This document shows, in pieces, positions 33,376 through 40,964 of a DNA stretch of 64,000 nt (its first letter is position 1; every line of letters begins with the position of its first letter). The notes under the pieces were generated by a model, which was not told where the DNA came from, ran no database searches, and saw nothing but the letters and a program-made list of their open reading frames with translations. The translations under genes were made by a program, and so were the position numbers. This DNA is from Caryophanales bacterium UBA7057 (lineage in GTDB: Bacteria > Bacillota_I > Bacilli_A > RF39 > UBA660). Location of the stretch: positions 44,872 to 108,871 of the forward strand of contig DLAC01000010.1 of NCBI GenBank assembly GCA_002493865.1, given 5' to 3'.

Positions 33376-34062
33376 TTGAAAATAAAAGATATCCCCGTGT
33401 TATATAGACCACGAGAAAGGGCAATCAATGAAGGAGTTTCTAATTTATCAACAGAAGAATTATTTGCTATTTTAATACAGAAAGGATCCAAAGGAATGTC
33501 CGCTCGTGATGTTGCGTTAGAATTAATTAAAAAGTATCCAACTTCTGGTGATATTTTGAATCTTTCTCTTCAGCAATTAACGAAAATTAAAGGAATTGGA
33601 AAAGCCAAAGCAGTGGAAATATTAAGTGCTATTGAACTTGGAAAAAGACTTTACTTAAATGAATGTTGTGAAGATAAAGTTTCTTTAAAAAACGCAGAAG
33701 ATATTTATAAATATATGAAATATGTATTTTATCAGAAAAAACAGGAATACTTTTATTGTATTTACCTAAACCCACATTGTGAAGTAATTGAAAGGAGATT
33801 GTTATTTATGGGAACGATGAATCGTAGTGTTGTCCATCCTCGTGAAATTTTTAAACATGCCTATTTAAATAGTGCGACTTCTATTATTTGTGTTCATAAT
33901 CATCCCAGTGGAACTGTAAAACCAAGCGTGGAAGATATTCATTTAACGGAGTCGATTGTTCGGCTGGGAAAACTAAACGCAATTCCAGTTGTAGATCACG
34001 TTATTGTAGGGGATACTTCCTACTATAGTTTTTATGAAGATGGAAAAATATTAAATTTATAG
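33376..34062 (+). CDS. radC: RadC family protein (JAB1/MPN metalloprotease fold)
   Basis: The 228-residue protein matches RadC. Its N-terminal helix-hairpin-helix (LTKIKGIGKAKAVEILSA, about residues 68-85) is followed by the MPN domain with the metal motif in VHNHPSG...D (about 175-190). The exact role of RadC is unclear; it is linked to DNA metabolism mainly by history. The start is TTG at 33376, with AGGAAGTGA correctly spaced and the family-typical start KIKDIPVLYRPRER. It begins the radC-mreC-mreD-spoIVFA-spoIVFB run, which in Bacillus also includes mreB and minCD. Confidence 0.93.
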   Translation: MKIKDIPVLYRPRERAINEGVSNLSTEELFAILIQKGSKGMSARDVALELIKKYPTSGDILNLSLQQLTKIKGIGKAKAVEILSAIELGKRLYLNECCEDKVSLKNAEDIYKYMKYVFYQKKQEYFYCIYLNPHCEVIERRLLFMGTMNRSVVHPREIFKHAYLNSATSIICVHNHPSGTVKPSVEDIHLTESIVRLGKLNAIPVVDHVIVGDTSYYSFYEDGKILNL

Positions 34063-34071
34063 GAGAACTGT

Positions 34072-34824
34072 ATGAGAAAGAGAAAAAAAAGTATGTTTCA
34101 TAAGAATAAGAAATACGGGATATTATGGATGATTTTAGTCACTGGCTTTTTCATATTTGGTATTTTTTCTTTTTCTTTTTCATGGAGGGGCATATTTCAA
34201 GATTTTAGTGTTGCGATTGGCAAGTTTTTTACAGGACCTACTGTGAATTTAGAAAGATATGACCGTGATTTACTGGTTTCATTAAGAGAAGAAAACGCAC
34301 AATTGCGAGATTTATTAGGTTATAAAGGTTCTCTTGCGAATTATGAAATGATTCCAGCGATGGTTGTTTATCGTACGTCTTCTTTTGAAGACACTTTAAT
34401 CGTAGATCGTGGGAAAAAAGACGGAGTTGCGGTCAATATGGCAGTAGTGACCGAGAATGGTCTCATTGGAAAAGTAGAAGAAGTCTATTCAAAGTCTAGT
34501 TTAATTCATCTTTTGACAGATACAATGTATCCAATGAAAGTTTCTGTTTCCATTCATTCCAGTGGAGAAGAATTTCATGGTGTATTAGATGGATATGATT
34601 CTTCTTCCAATACTTTTTTAGTTACTAGTATAGAAAATGTTGAAAATTTAGAACTTGGAAGCCGCGTGATTACAAATGGACTTGGCAATGTTTTTCCTAG
34701 TGGTATCGAGGTTGGCACGGTATCAGAAGTAACAACGGATGCCTTAGGAATTTCTTTGGTAGTAAAAGTAAAAACAAATGTGAATTTTAGGCATCTTGGG
34801 TATCTTTTTATTTTAGGAAAGTAG
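34072..34824 (+). CDS. mreC: Rod shape-determining protein MreC
   Basis: MreC is the bitopic scaffold of the elongasome. The 250-residue protein has a basic cytoplasmic start, a membrane helix (about residues 18-38), a coiled coil (about 60-85, VSLREENAQLRDLLG) and the two beta-barrel domains with VVTENGLIGKVEEV and NGLGNVFPSGIEVG. All family landmarks are present. It is nine bases after radC and eight before mreD. The usual mreB upstream is missing here. Confidence 0.92.
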   Translation: MRKRKKSMFHKNKKYGILWMILVTGFFIFGIFSFSFSWRGIFQDFSVAIGKFFTGPTVNLERYDRDLLVSLREENAQLRDLLGYKGSLANYEMIPAMVVYRTSSFEDTLIVDRGKKDGVAVNMAVVTENGLIGKVEEVYSKSSLIHLLTDTMYPMKVSVSIHSSGEEFHGVLDGYDSSSNTFLVTSIENVENLELGSRVITNGLGNVFPSGIEVGTVSEVTTDALGISLVVKVKTNVNFRHLGYLFILGK

Positions 34825-34831
34825 GGAGAAT

Positions 34832-35281
34832 ATGATTTTATTTGGCGTTTTTTTAGATTGTATTTTTTCAAAAATTCTATCAGGAAACTATTTATATCCA
34901 TGTTTTTCTCTTGTTTTTTCATGCTTTTCATATTTAAAAGAAAAGGATTTTGATTCTTTTCTTTTACGTGTTGGTATTCAGTGTTTTTTGGCATTTCTAT
35001 TATTTAGGCAAAATTTCTTTTTCCATTATTCTTACTTTGTTTTATTTTACACAATTCTTTTTAATTTCTTTTCAAAGCGTTTTACTCGAGTAGATCTTTT
35101 TATTTCTATGTTCTTTCTTTTGATTGGTTATTATATCTATGGAGAAATTCTTTACTTTTTATTACAAAGGCCACTGATCTTTTCTAGATGGCTTCAAATT
35201 CTTTTTGCTTCTTTACTATTTAATTTAGGAGTTACATTCCTTATTTCTTTATTTTTTGGTCTAACAAAGAATAAACGTTAG
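34832..35281 (+). CDS. mreD: Rod shape-determining protein MreD
   Basis: This 149-residue, very hydrophobic protein has five or six membrane helices. It is placed directly after mreC with GGGAG as ribosome binding site. MreD sequences are poorly conserved; the call comes from size, hydrophobicity and position between mreC and spoIVFA, as in Bacillus. Confidence 0.8.
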   Translation: MILFGVFLDCIFSKILSGNYLYPCFSLVFSCFSYLKEKDFDSFLLRVGIQCFLAFLLFRQNFFFHYSYFVLFYTILFNFFSKRFTRVDLFISMFFLLIGYYIYGEILYFLLQRPLIFSRWLQILFASLLFNLGVTFLISLFFGLTKNKR

Positions 35282-35304
35282 TATATATTAATAAGGTGAA
35301 TGAT

Positions 35305-35940
35305 ATGGATGAATATAAATCAGTAGAGAAGTATTTGAATAAGCAAAAAAAGAAGCAAGTAAACAATGGATCTAAACGGATAGAAAATCCTGTTCGTTCT
35401 ATGATTCTTGGTTTTATCAATCGCACTTTAATTTCAGGAATTTTTTTATTAAGTGTACTCTGCATGATTAAAATGAATCCAGATACAAAGAAACAAGTGT
35501 ATCAAACTGTTTATGGGAGTAACTTTTCTTTTGCCTCCTTTCAGAAATGGTATCAAAAAAATTTCGGAAATCTATTTCCTAAAGAAATCACTAAAAAGAT
35601 AGGGAATGATCAAATGGTATTTCAAGAGTCATTCGTTTATCAAAAAAAGGAAAATATTGAAAATGGTGTCCGTGTTTCTGTTGGTCAAGGATATTTAATG
35701 CCTGCCTTAGAAAGTGGTCTCGTTGTTTTTATGGGAGAAAAAGAGGGAGTTGGAGAAACGTTAATTATTCAACAAGTCAATGGTGTTGATGCATGGTATG
35801 TAGGACTTACTCCCAAAGATTTAAAACTTTATGATTATGTGGAAAAGGGAAGTCTTTTAGGGGAAGCACGTGAGAAAACATTGGATTTATATTTTCAAAA
35901 AGAAGGAGCATTTGTAGATTATCAAGACTATATTTCATAG
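35305..35940 (+). CDS. spoIVFA: SpoIVFA-like regulator with degenerate M23/LytM domain
   Basis: SpoIVFA holds the intramembrane protease SpoIVFB inactive in the outer forespore membrane until a forespore signal arrives. The 211-residue protein has a basic cytoplasmic start, one membrane helix (about residues 35-53) and a LytM-like C-terminal domain. In that domain GQGYLMPALESGLVVFMGEK and TLIIQQVNGVDAWYVGL follow the M23 beta pattern without zinc ligands. An in-frame GTG at 35296 lies inside the AAGGTGA site; the ATG at 35305 is correctly spaced. It overlaps spoIVFB by 23 bases. Its position after mreCD is as in Bacillus. Confidence 0.85.
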   Translation: MDEYKSVEKYLNKQKKKQVNNGSKRIENPVRSMILGFINRTLISGIFLLSVLCMIKMNPDTKKQVYQTVYGSNFSFASFQKWYQKNFGNLFPKEITKKIGNDQMVFQESFVYQKKENIENGVRVSVGQGYLMPALESGLVVFMGEKEGVGETLIIQQVNGVDAWYVGLTPKDLKLYDYVEKGSLLGEAREKTLDLYFQKEGAFVDYQDYIS

Positions 35941-36676
35941 GATTTCTCTACATCCGTTATTTTATGTTTTTTTAATGCTTTCTGCTCTCAGTGGAAATTT
36001 TAGAAAGATGGTATTATTCACTTCTTTAATTTTAGTACATGAATTAGGACATTTTTTAACTGCTTGTTTTTTTCATTGGAAAGTTGATAAAATTGTCCTT
36101 TATCCTTATGGTGGATGTAGTTATTTTGAAGTAGATGTCAATACTTCGATTTTAGAAGAATTTTTCGTGTTGATTATGGGTCCCATTTTTCAAATTATAT
36201 TTACTTGTATTCTATTTTTCTTTTTAAGAGAAAGTGATGCTTCTTTTTTACTTCTTGTTAGTCAGTTATTATTATTTTTTAACTTTCTTCCCATTTATCC
36301 ACTCGATGGTGGAAAACTATTTTTATTAATAATGAGTTTTTTCTTTTCTTATTATCAATCGTTAAAAATTACCTTTTATAGTAGTTTTTTCTTTTATTTT
36401 CTTCTTTTATTTATTGCTTTTTTATTTTATCAGTCTTTATTTTGGTTGCTTTTACTATTTACTTTATTTTTCCGTCTTTGGAAGGAACAGAAGAATGGAA
36501 ATTATCTATATCAAAAGTTTTTATTGGAGAGATATTTGAATTCTTACTCTTTTAGAAAGAAAAAAATAGTTACTTCGGTTTTTTCTATGAAGAAAGGATA
36601 CTATCATTTATTTTTGGAGAATGGAGAATGTGTGAGGGAAGAGGAATATTTAAAAAAATATTTTCTTCTTACCTAG
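35918..36676 (+). CDS. spoIVFB: SpoIVFB-like site-2 protease (pro-SigK processing), probable AUU start
   Basis: SpoIVFB is a CBS-less, compact M50 intramembrane metalloprotease that processes pro-SigK in the mother cell. HELGH is present, with the third ligand in NFLPIYPLDGGK, and the C-terminal FLLERYLNS matches the Bacillus protein. The first ATG (35975) would remove the conserved N-terminus. Reading upstream in frame gives IIKTIFHRISLHPLFYVFLM, which aligns with the Bacillus start region containing KIHVHPF. No ATG, GTG or TTG exists there, but ATT at 35918 follows AAGGAG (35903-35908) by nine bases. With this start the zinc His are residues 41 and 45, close to Bacillus 43 and 47. A sequencing error is the alternative. 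Confidence 0.85.
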   Translation: MIKTIFHRISLHPLFYVFLMLSALSGNFRKMVLFTSLILVHELGHFLTACFFHWKVDKIVLYPYGGCSYFEVDVNTSILEEFFVLIMGPIFQIIFTCILFFFLRESDASFLLLVSQLLLFFNFLPIYPLDGGKLFLLIMSFFFSYYQSLKITFYSSFFFYFLLLFIAFLFYQSLFWLLLLFTLFFRLWKEQKNGNYLYQKFLLERYLNSYSFRKKKIVTSVFSMKKGYYHLFLENGECVREEEYLKKYFLLT

Positions 36677-36777
36677 ATTTATTTTATGGATTTGATATTG
36701 AATTTTTAAAAGAATGAAATCATTGCTTTTTTTCTTTAATTTCTCTATAATAAAAATAGAATAGATCGGGTGATGGA

Positions 36778-37506
36778 ATGAAAAAGCTAAACGAAAAAGG
36801 GTTTGCGGTTGCAGTAATTTTGTATGCTTCGGCAACGATATTAGTTCTTGTTTTAATTTTAATTCTTTCGGTTCTATCAACAAGTAGTAGAAATACTTCT
36901 AATTTAGTAGATATGGTGAAAGAACAAGTCAGTGGTGTGACAGGGGATGCATTTCAACTTTATAACTTAATCACAAATGGTGGATTTGAAAATAACGGAA
37001 TTTCTTGGTCTACCTCTACTTCTGAGATTACCAATAGTCTTACCAATCAATTGGACCCATCTATTTTTCATTCTGGGAAGCAAAGTTTAAAGGTATCTCC
37101 CAATGGATGGCAGTGGCAGAGTCTAAAAAATGTAAATACCAATGATAAAATTTATGTAGGGTCTTTTGTTTATATGGAGGAAGTAAAATCGGGAGGATTG
37201 GATATTTCTATTGTAAATCAAAAAGGTTCTTCTCTTCCTGTATTAGCGGGTGGTTATGGAATTTCCTATCGGACGGATGGATTTGAACATCGAGGAGTGA
37301 TTGTCCAAGCAACTTCTACAGAATTATTTGTTCAAGTAGGTGCTTCCAATGCTTCTAATATTTCTGCTTATGTAGATGATGTGGTTGCCATTAATCTAAC
37401 AAAAATTTTTGGTGAAGGTAAGGAACCATCGCTAGAGTGGTGTAATGAGAATATTAAATATTTTAATGGAGTTACTACAATTACAAATTATGATGAATCT
37501 GAATAA
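36778..37506 (+). CDS. Pseudopilin-like N-terminus fused to a carbohydrate-binding-like jelly-roll domain
   Basis: The 242-residue protein starts with a short basic segment and a long hydrophobic helix, NEKGFAVAVILYASATIL (about residues 4-21, continuing to about 35), resembling a type IV pilin-like signal. From about residue 63 a single beta-rich domain follows: LITNGGFENNGISWS, GKQSLKV, YVGSFVYM, and near the end KIFGEGKEPSLEWC. This resembles CBM4/9-like or phage receptor-binding jelly rolls. The gene lies between spoIVFB and sigG. Its ribosome binding site is GGGTGATG. A surface-exposed, envelope-anchored glycan-binding role is inferred. Confidence 0.6.
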   Translation: MKKLNEKGFAVAVILYASATILVLVLILILSVLSTSSRNTSNLVDMVKEQVSGVTGDAFQLYNLITNGGFENNGISWSTSTSEITNSLTNQLDPSIFHSGKQSLKVSPNGWQWQSLKNVNTNDKIYVGSFVYMEEVKSGGLDISIVNQKGSSLPVLAGGYGISYRTDGFEHRGVIVQATSTELFVQVGASNASNISAYVDDVVAINLTKIFGEGKEPSLEWCNENIKYFNGVTTITNYDESE

Positions 37507-37507
37507 G

Positions 37508-37552
37508 AATCTCTATTTCGTATCACAATGAATACGAAAGGAGATTTTTTTT
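37508..37552 (+). promoter_or_regulatory. Stable hairpin occluding the sigG ribosome binding site
   Basis: AATCTC (37508-37513) pairs with GAGATT (37541-37546), and TTTCGTAT (37516-37523) pairs with ATACGAAA (37532-37539), with small bulges and an eight-base loop. The Shine-Dalgarno AAAGGAGA (37537-37544) is in the 3' arm. A T8 run follows, so the element could also act as an intrinsic terminator for the upstream gene. A hairpin that hides the sigG ribosome binding site in read-through transcripts is known in B. subtilis. Confidence 0.75.
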
Positions 37553-38329
37553 ATGGCACGCCACAAAGTTGAAATCAGTGGTGTGAATACAGCGAATATG
37601 AAAGTTTTAAGTAGTGAGGAAACAGAAGCTTTATTTTTAAAAATGAAGGAAGGGGATCGGGATGCCAGAGATGCTTTAATTGAAGGAAATCTGAAATTGG
37701 TACTTAGTATTTTAAAAAGGTTTCATCATAGGGACGAAAATATGGATGACTTATTTCAAGTCGGCAGTTTTGGATTAATTAAAGCCATTGATAATTTTGA
37801 CTTAAGTCATGGAGTGAAACTTTCTACCTATGCAGTTCCCATGATTCTTGGTGAAATAAAAAGATATTTGCGAGATAATAACAGTATACGAGTCAGTCGT
37901 TCGATTAAGGATCTTGCCTATAATGTCATGAAAGAAAAAGAAAAAATCACTTTAGAAAAGGGAAGAGAAGCAACCATTGATGAGATTTCAGAGGTTCTTC
38001 ATGAAGATCCAATTGATATAGTAGTTGCTTTAGATTCTATGAGAAGTCCTGTGAGTATTTTTGAGCCTATTTATAGTGATGGTGGAGATACGATTTATTT
38101 ATGTGATCAAATTGAAGACCAAAGGCTACGTAAAAAGGACATTGATATTAATATTGCGCTAGATGATGCGATTCAAGATTTGGAGGCTAGAGAAAAATAT
38201 ATCATTGATCAAAGATATATCATTGGGAAAACACAAATGGAAATTGCGAATGAATTAGGTATTAGCCAGGCACAAATTTCAAGATTAGAAAAAAATGCTA
38301 TCAAAACGTTAAAAAAGGTGCTAAGATAA
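37553..38329 (+). CDS. sigG: Late forespore sigma factor SigG
   Basis: SigG directs late forespore gene expression. The 258-residue protein matches SigG in length and at its specific start (RHKVEISGVNT). Regions 2 and 4 are present: DDLFQVGSFGLIKAIDNFD, STYAVPMILGEIKRYLRDN, SIRVSRSIKDLAY, and the helix-turn-helix GISQAQISRLEKNAI. The SFEPIY-type segment (VSIFEPIYSDGGD) is also typical. In Bacillus sigG follows spoIIGA-sigE; here it follows a pseudopilin-like gene. Translation is probably limited by the upstream hairpin. Two cysteine-containing genes follow. Confidence 0.94.
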   Translation: MARHKVEISGVNTANMKVLSSEETEALFLKMKEGDRDARDALIEGNLKLVLSILKRFHHRDENMDDLFQVGSFGLIKAIDNFDLSHGVKLSTYAVPMILGEIKRYLRDNNSIRVSRSIKDLAYNVMKEKEKITLEKGREATIDEISEVLHEDPIDIVVALDSMRSPVSIFEPIYSDGGDTIYLCDQIEDQRLRKKDIDINIALDDAIQDLEAREKYIIDQRYIIGKTQMEIANELGISQAQISRLEKNAIKTLKKVLR

Positions 38330-38344
38330 GTATAGGTGGTTTAG

Positions 38345-38917
38345 TTGAAAGCAGTAGAAGAATACACGTTAGATGAAATTAACGAAATCGAAGATTTGGA
38401 ACTTAGAACTCATCTTCAAAAAATTTATCACGAAAAAAGATTAGAACTTGGGGATACTCCATTTTCAAAAAGGGTGATTCAAAGTTATCCAAACTGTTCT
38501 ATTTTAGATTTAGAATCAATTCTCCGTAGTGCATATTTTGAACATACGTCTTTCTATAATTTTCCCAATAAGCAAGTGTATTTTTATCCGACGGTTCGGG
38601 AACAAAAATGTGAATGTGATACAACCTGTGCTTTTTCCGGAGGAAAGATTCAAAGGGGATGTCTTTATTATTGTTATCGTCCTTTATTGGATGTGGTGGA
38701 TTCAGGAAGAACTTATGTATTAAGTAAAACATTGAAGCTTGAAACGATGTATTTTTCGGATTTACCAACAACGATACAAGAGTTTGATGTTTTTACTCAA
38801 AAGGTCGAAAATTATTGGAATTATCAGAACGAACACTTAGATTATGAATGCTTAAATTATTACTTTGGTGGTACCGTTCGTTTATTAGAATTAAAAAAGG
38901 GTAGGAGGAAAGTATGA
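38345..38917 (+). CDS. Cys-rich protein of unknown function in the sigG operon
   Basis: The 190-residue protein is not recognised. It has a central cysteine cluster, EQKCECDTTCAFSGG and RGCLYYCYRP (about residues 78-110), that could bind zinc or an iron-sulfur cluster. There is no signal or membrane helix. The start is TTG at 38345, with AGGTGG five bases upstream. It follows sigG by 15 bases and overlaps the TSCPD gene by four bases, so it is co-transcribed with both. A role in late sporulation or metal handling is only a guess from context. Confidence 0.6.
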   Translation: MKAVEEYTLDEINEIEDLELRTHLQKIYHEKRLELGDTPFSKRVIQSYPNCSILDLESILRSAYFEHTSFYNFPNKQVYFYPTVREQKCECDTTCAFSGGKIQRGCLYYCYRPLLDVVDSGRTYVLSKTLKLETMYFSDLPTTIQEFDVFTQKVENYWNYQNEHLDYECLNYYFGGTVRLLELKKGRRKV

Positions 38918-39177
38918 GACATAGTTTTAAGCCTATGGGTGTTTGTTCTAGAAACATTACATTTGAAGTGAGAAATGGAAAAGTATATGATATTCAGTTT
39001 GAAGGTGGATGTCCTGGAAATTTGAAGATGATTTCCAAAATACTAGATGGATGGAAAATAGAAGATATTATTTCTATGTGTGAGGGAAATCTTTGTGGAA
39101 GTAAAAATACTTCTTGTGCAGATCAACTCGCAACAGGGTTAAAACAAGTATTAGAAGAGGAGAAGCAACTGAGTTAG
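38914..39177 (+). CDS. TSCPD-domain protein
   Basis: The 87-residue protein consists of one TSCPD domain, as found alone in Firmicutes and at the end of some ribonucleotide reductases. Family features are VCSRNITFEV near the start, FEGGCPGNLK, and CEGNLCGSKNTSCADQLA with the paired cysteines. Its role is not established. It overlaps the Cys-rich gene by four bases and is followed by a terminator. Confidence 0.85.
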   Translation: MRHSFKPMGVCSRNITFEVRNGKVYDIQFEGGCPGNLKMISKILDGWKIEDIISMCEGNLCGSKNTSCADQLATGLKQVLEEEKQLS

Positions 39178-39195
39178 GTTGTTTCCTTCTTTTTT
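39162..39195 (+). terminator. Rho-independent terminator of the sigG transcript
   Basis: GAAGCAAC (39162-39169) and GTTGTTTC (39178-39185) form an eight-pair stem with one wobble, overlapping the stop of the TSCPD gene and followed by a T-rich tract. Confidence 0.6.
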
Positions 39196-39231
39196 AATGT
39201 TAAAAAACATATATTTTATTAGGTGATTTCT

Positions 39232-39462
39232 ATGCTACTATCAGATTTACAAAGAAAAGATATTGTCAATGTAATTGATGGGAGAAATGTAGGAAATATT
39301 ATTGATGTCAAAGTCGATGATGCAACAGGGATGATTGTTTCTTTGGTGATAGAACCGAATAAAAGTTTTTTTTCATTTTTAAATCGAGGAGATGATACAG
39401 AAGTCCCTTGGAAAAGTATTACGAAAATAGGAGAAGATGTGATTTTGGTAAAACTAGGATGA
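39232..39462 (+). CDS. ylmC: YlmC/YmxH family PRC-barrel sporulation protein
   Basis: The 76-residue protein is a single PRC-barrel fold: MLLSDLQRKDIVNVIDGRNV, then DVKVDDATGMIVSLVI, and a C-terminal VPWKSITKIGEDVILV. The YlmC/YmxH family is found in endospore formers. A GTG at 39223 is in frame but forms part of the AGGTGATTTCT ribosome binding region, so the ATG at 39232 is preferred. In Bacillus ylmC lies close to sigG too, so synteny supports the call. Confidence 0.85.
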   Translation: MLLSDLQRKDIVNVIDGRNVGNIIDVKVDDATGMIVSLVIEPNKSFFSFLNRGDDTEVPWKSITKIGEDVILVKLG

Positions 39463-39486
39463 CAGAATCCTATTGAAATTAAATAA

Positions 39487-40863
39487 TTATTTCAAAATAT
39501 ATAAGGAATTCTTTTGATCTTTTAGTTTTAATTGATACTTTGGATTTTTTCTTAGATACGATTCTATTTTCGTATGGTTTTTTACGAGAAAAGTATCCAA
39601 TGGATAGTGATCTAATAATTGCTGATTTTTTCCTTGTTCAATTTCGCAAACATCACATAGAATGGTATCAATATAAAGATCAGCTCTACCGTCGATAAAT
39701 ACTGGAATTTCTTTATAGATTAGGTAACCTCCAAGTTCATAAGAATTATAAAGTGTGTGATTTTCATTTTTTAGGTAGAAAATCATTTCTTCTGAAACAA
39801 GATTAAATTCTGGCTTTTGATAAATGGTTAAATAGAAACTAGGAATGGTAAGTAAAAGAAAGATGAAAATTGGTAGGAGTTGTACTTTTCTTTTTTCTTC
39901 TTTCCAATACCTTGGAATAATGGAGGTTGCAACAATAAAGAAGTAGGGCATAAACCTAGTGGATTTCACTCCTAAAATCATAAATAAAAATAAAAGAGTG
40001 ATATCTATTACTTGATATTTTTTCTTAGAACGAAGGATAGTAATCAAAATTCCCAACATGAAAAGGGAGTAAAATATGCCATCGATCCTAGTAAGTGAAA
40101 GATGTTGCCATTCTTCAATACATTGAATCATTCCTTGATAAGTCATATTTAAGTATGGATAAAAAAGCATCTTGATTCCATGGGGATTGATACCAATACA
40201 AAAAATAGAAGTGAAAAAAGCATAGAAATATTTTCTTTGTTTTTCTTTTGCTCTTTCTTTTTTATTCTTTGTGATTGGTAGAATACTAAAAATTAAAAAT
40301 GTACCATAAACAATATAGCTTAAATTGCTGCTTCCTCCGTGGAAATTACTCCAAAGTAAAGATATCAGTGGAGCCCAATAGATTTTTTTGCTTTTTTCAT
40401 TTTGAAAGGTATCATAAGCAAAGTAAATCGTAAGGGCAAATAGAAAATAACTTATTAAATGAGGCCTAGGTAATGTTTTATTGGCAAATACCAGCATTCC
40501 AAGAGTAGCCCAAAGGATGGCATTTAATGGGTGTTCAGTAAATATTTTTTCATTTTGTTTCCATAGAATGATTGAAATAAGCACTAACATGAATAATACA
40601 TAAAGGAAAACGCCAGGTTCTTTTCCTATACGGAAGAATTGGTAAATTAAAACTTCAAATAACCATTCGTGAGAAATCCATGGAAGATGGTTTTTCGTTC
40701 CATACCATGAAAAAATGTCGGTCAATGGAATTTTTTTATGAATACTTATATATTCTCCTACCTTGAGATGCCAGAAGAAGTCACTACCAAATGAAAATAG
40801 AAAAATACTGATTGAAATTAAGATGATAAAAATAAATAGAAGAATTTTCTTTTCTTTTTTCAT
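39487..40863 (-). CDS. Polytopic membrane protein, GT-C glycosyltransferase-like
   Basis: The 458-residue protein has about ten membrane helices. The first extracytoplasmic loop has FFWHLKVGEYI, IPLTDIFSW and ISHEWLFEVLIYQ, motifs seen in uncharacterised GT-C-like membrane proteins with acidic and aromatic loop residues. A C-terminal soluble portion (about residues 365-458) contains VFIDGRADLY. It has no conserved operon partner and is convergent with ylmC. Its ribosome binding site is AGGAAAAGAG. A lipid-linked sugar transfer role is inferred. Confidence 0.55.
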   Translation of the reverse strand: MKKEKKILLFIFIILISISIFLFSFGSDFFWHLKVGEYISIHKKIPLTDIFSWYGTKNHLPWISHEWLFEVLIYQFFRIGKEPGVFLYVLFMLVLISIILWKQNEKIFTEHPLNAILWATLGMLVFANKTLPRPHLISYFLFALTIYFAYDTFQNEKSKKIYWAPLISLLWSNFHGGSSNLSYIVYGTFLIFSILPITKNKKERAKEKQRKYFYAFFTSIFCIGINPHGIKMLFYPYLNMTYQGMIQCIEEWQHLSLTRIDGIFYSLFMLGILITILRSKKKYQVIDITLLFLFMILGVKSTRFMPYFFIVATSIIPRYWKEEKRKVQLLPIFIFLLLTIPSFYLTIYQKPEFNLVSEEMIFYLKNENHTLYNSYELGGYLIYKEIPVFIDGRADLYIDTILCDVCEIEQGKNQQLLDHYPLDTFLVKNHTKIESYLRKNPKYQLKLKDQKNSLYILK

Positions 40864-40964
40864 GGCTCTCTTTTCCTTTCTAAATTTATTTTATCATTTT
40901 TATATTCAATAGAGAATAGTTTCTAACCTATCTATGATATACTTATAGAAATTGAGGTGTATCT

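Noticed and set aside
34575..34994. A 139-codon minus-strand frame across mreC and mreD
   Set aside because: It overlaps two well-supported genes and has no recognisable domain or start signal.
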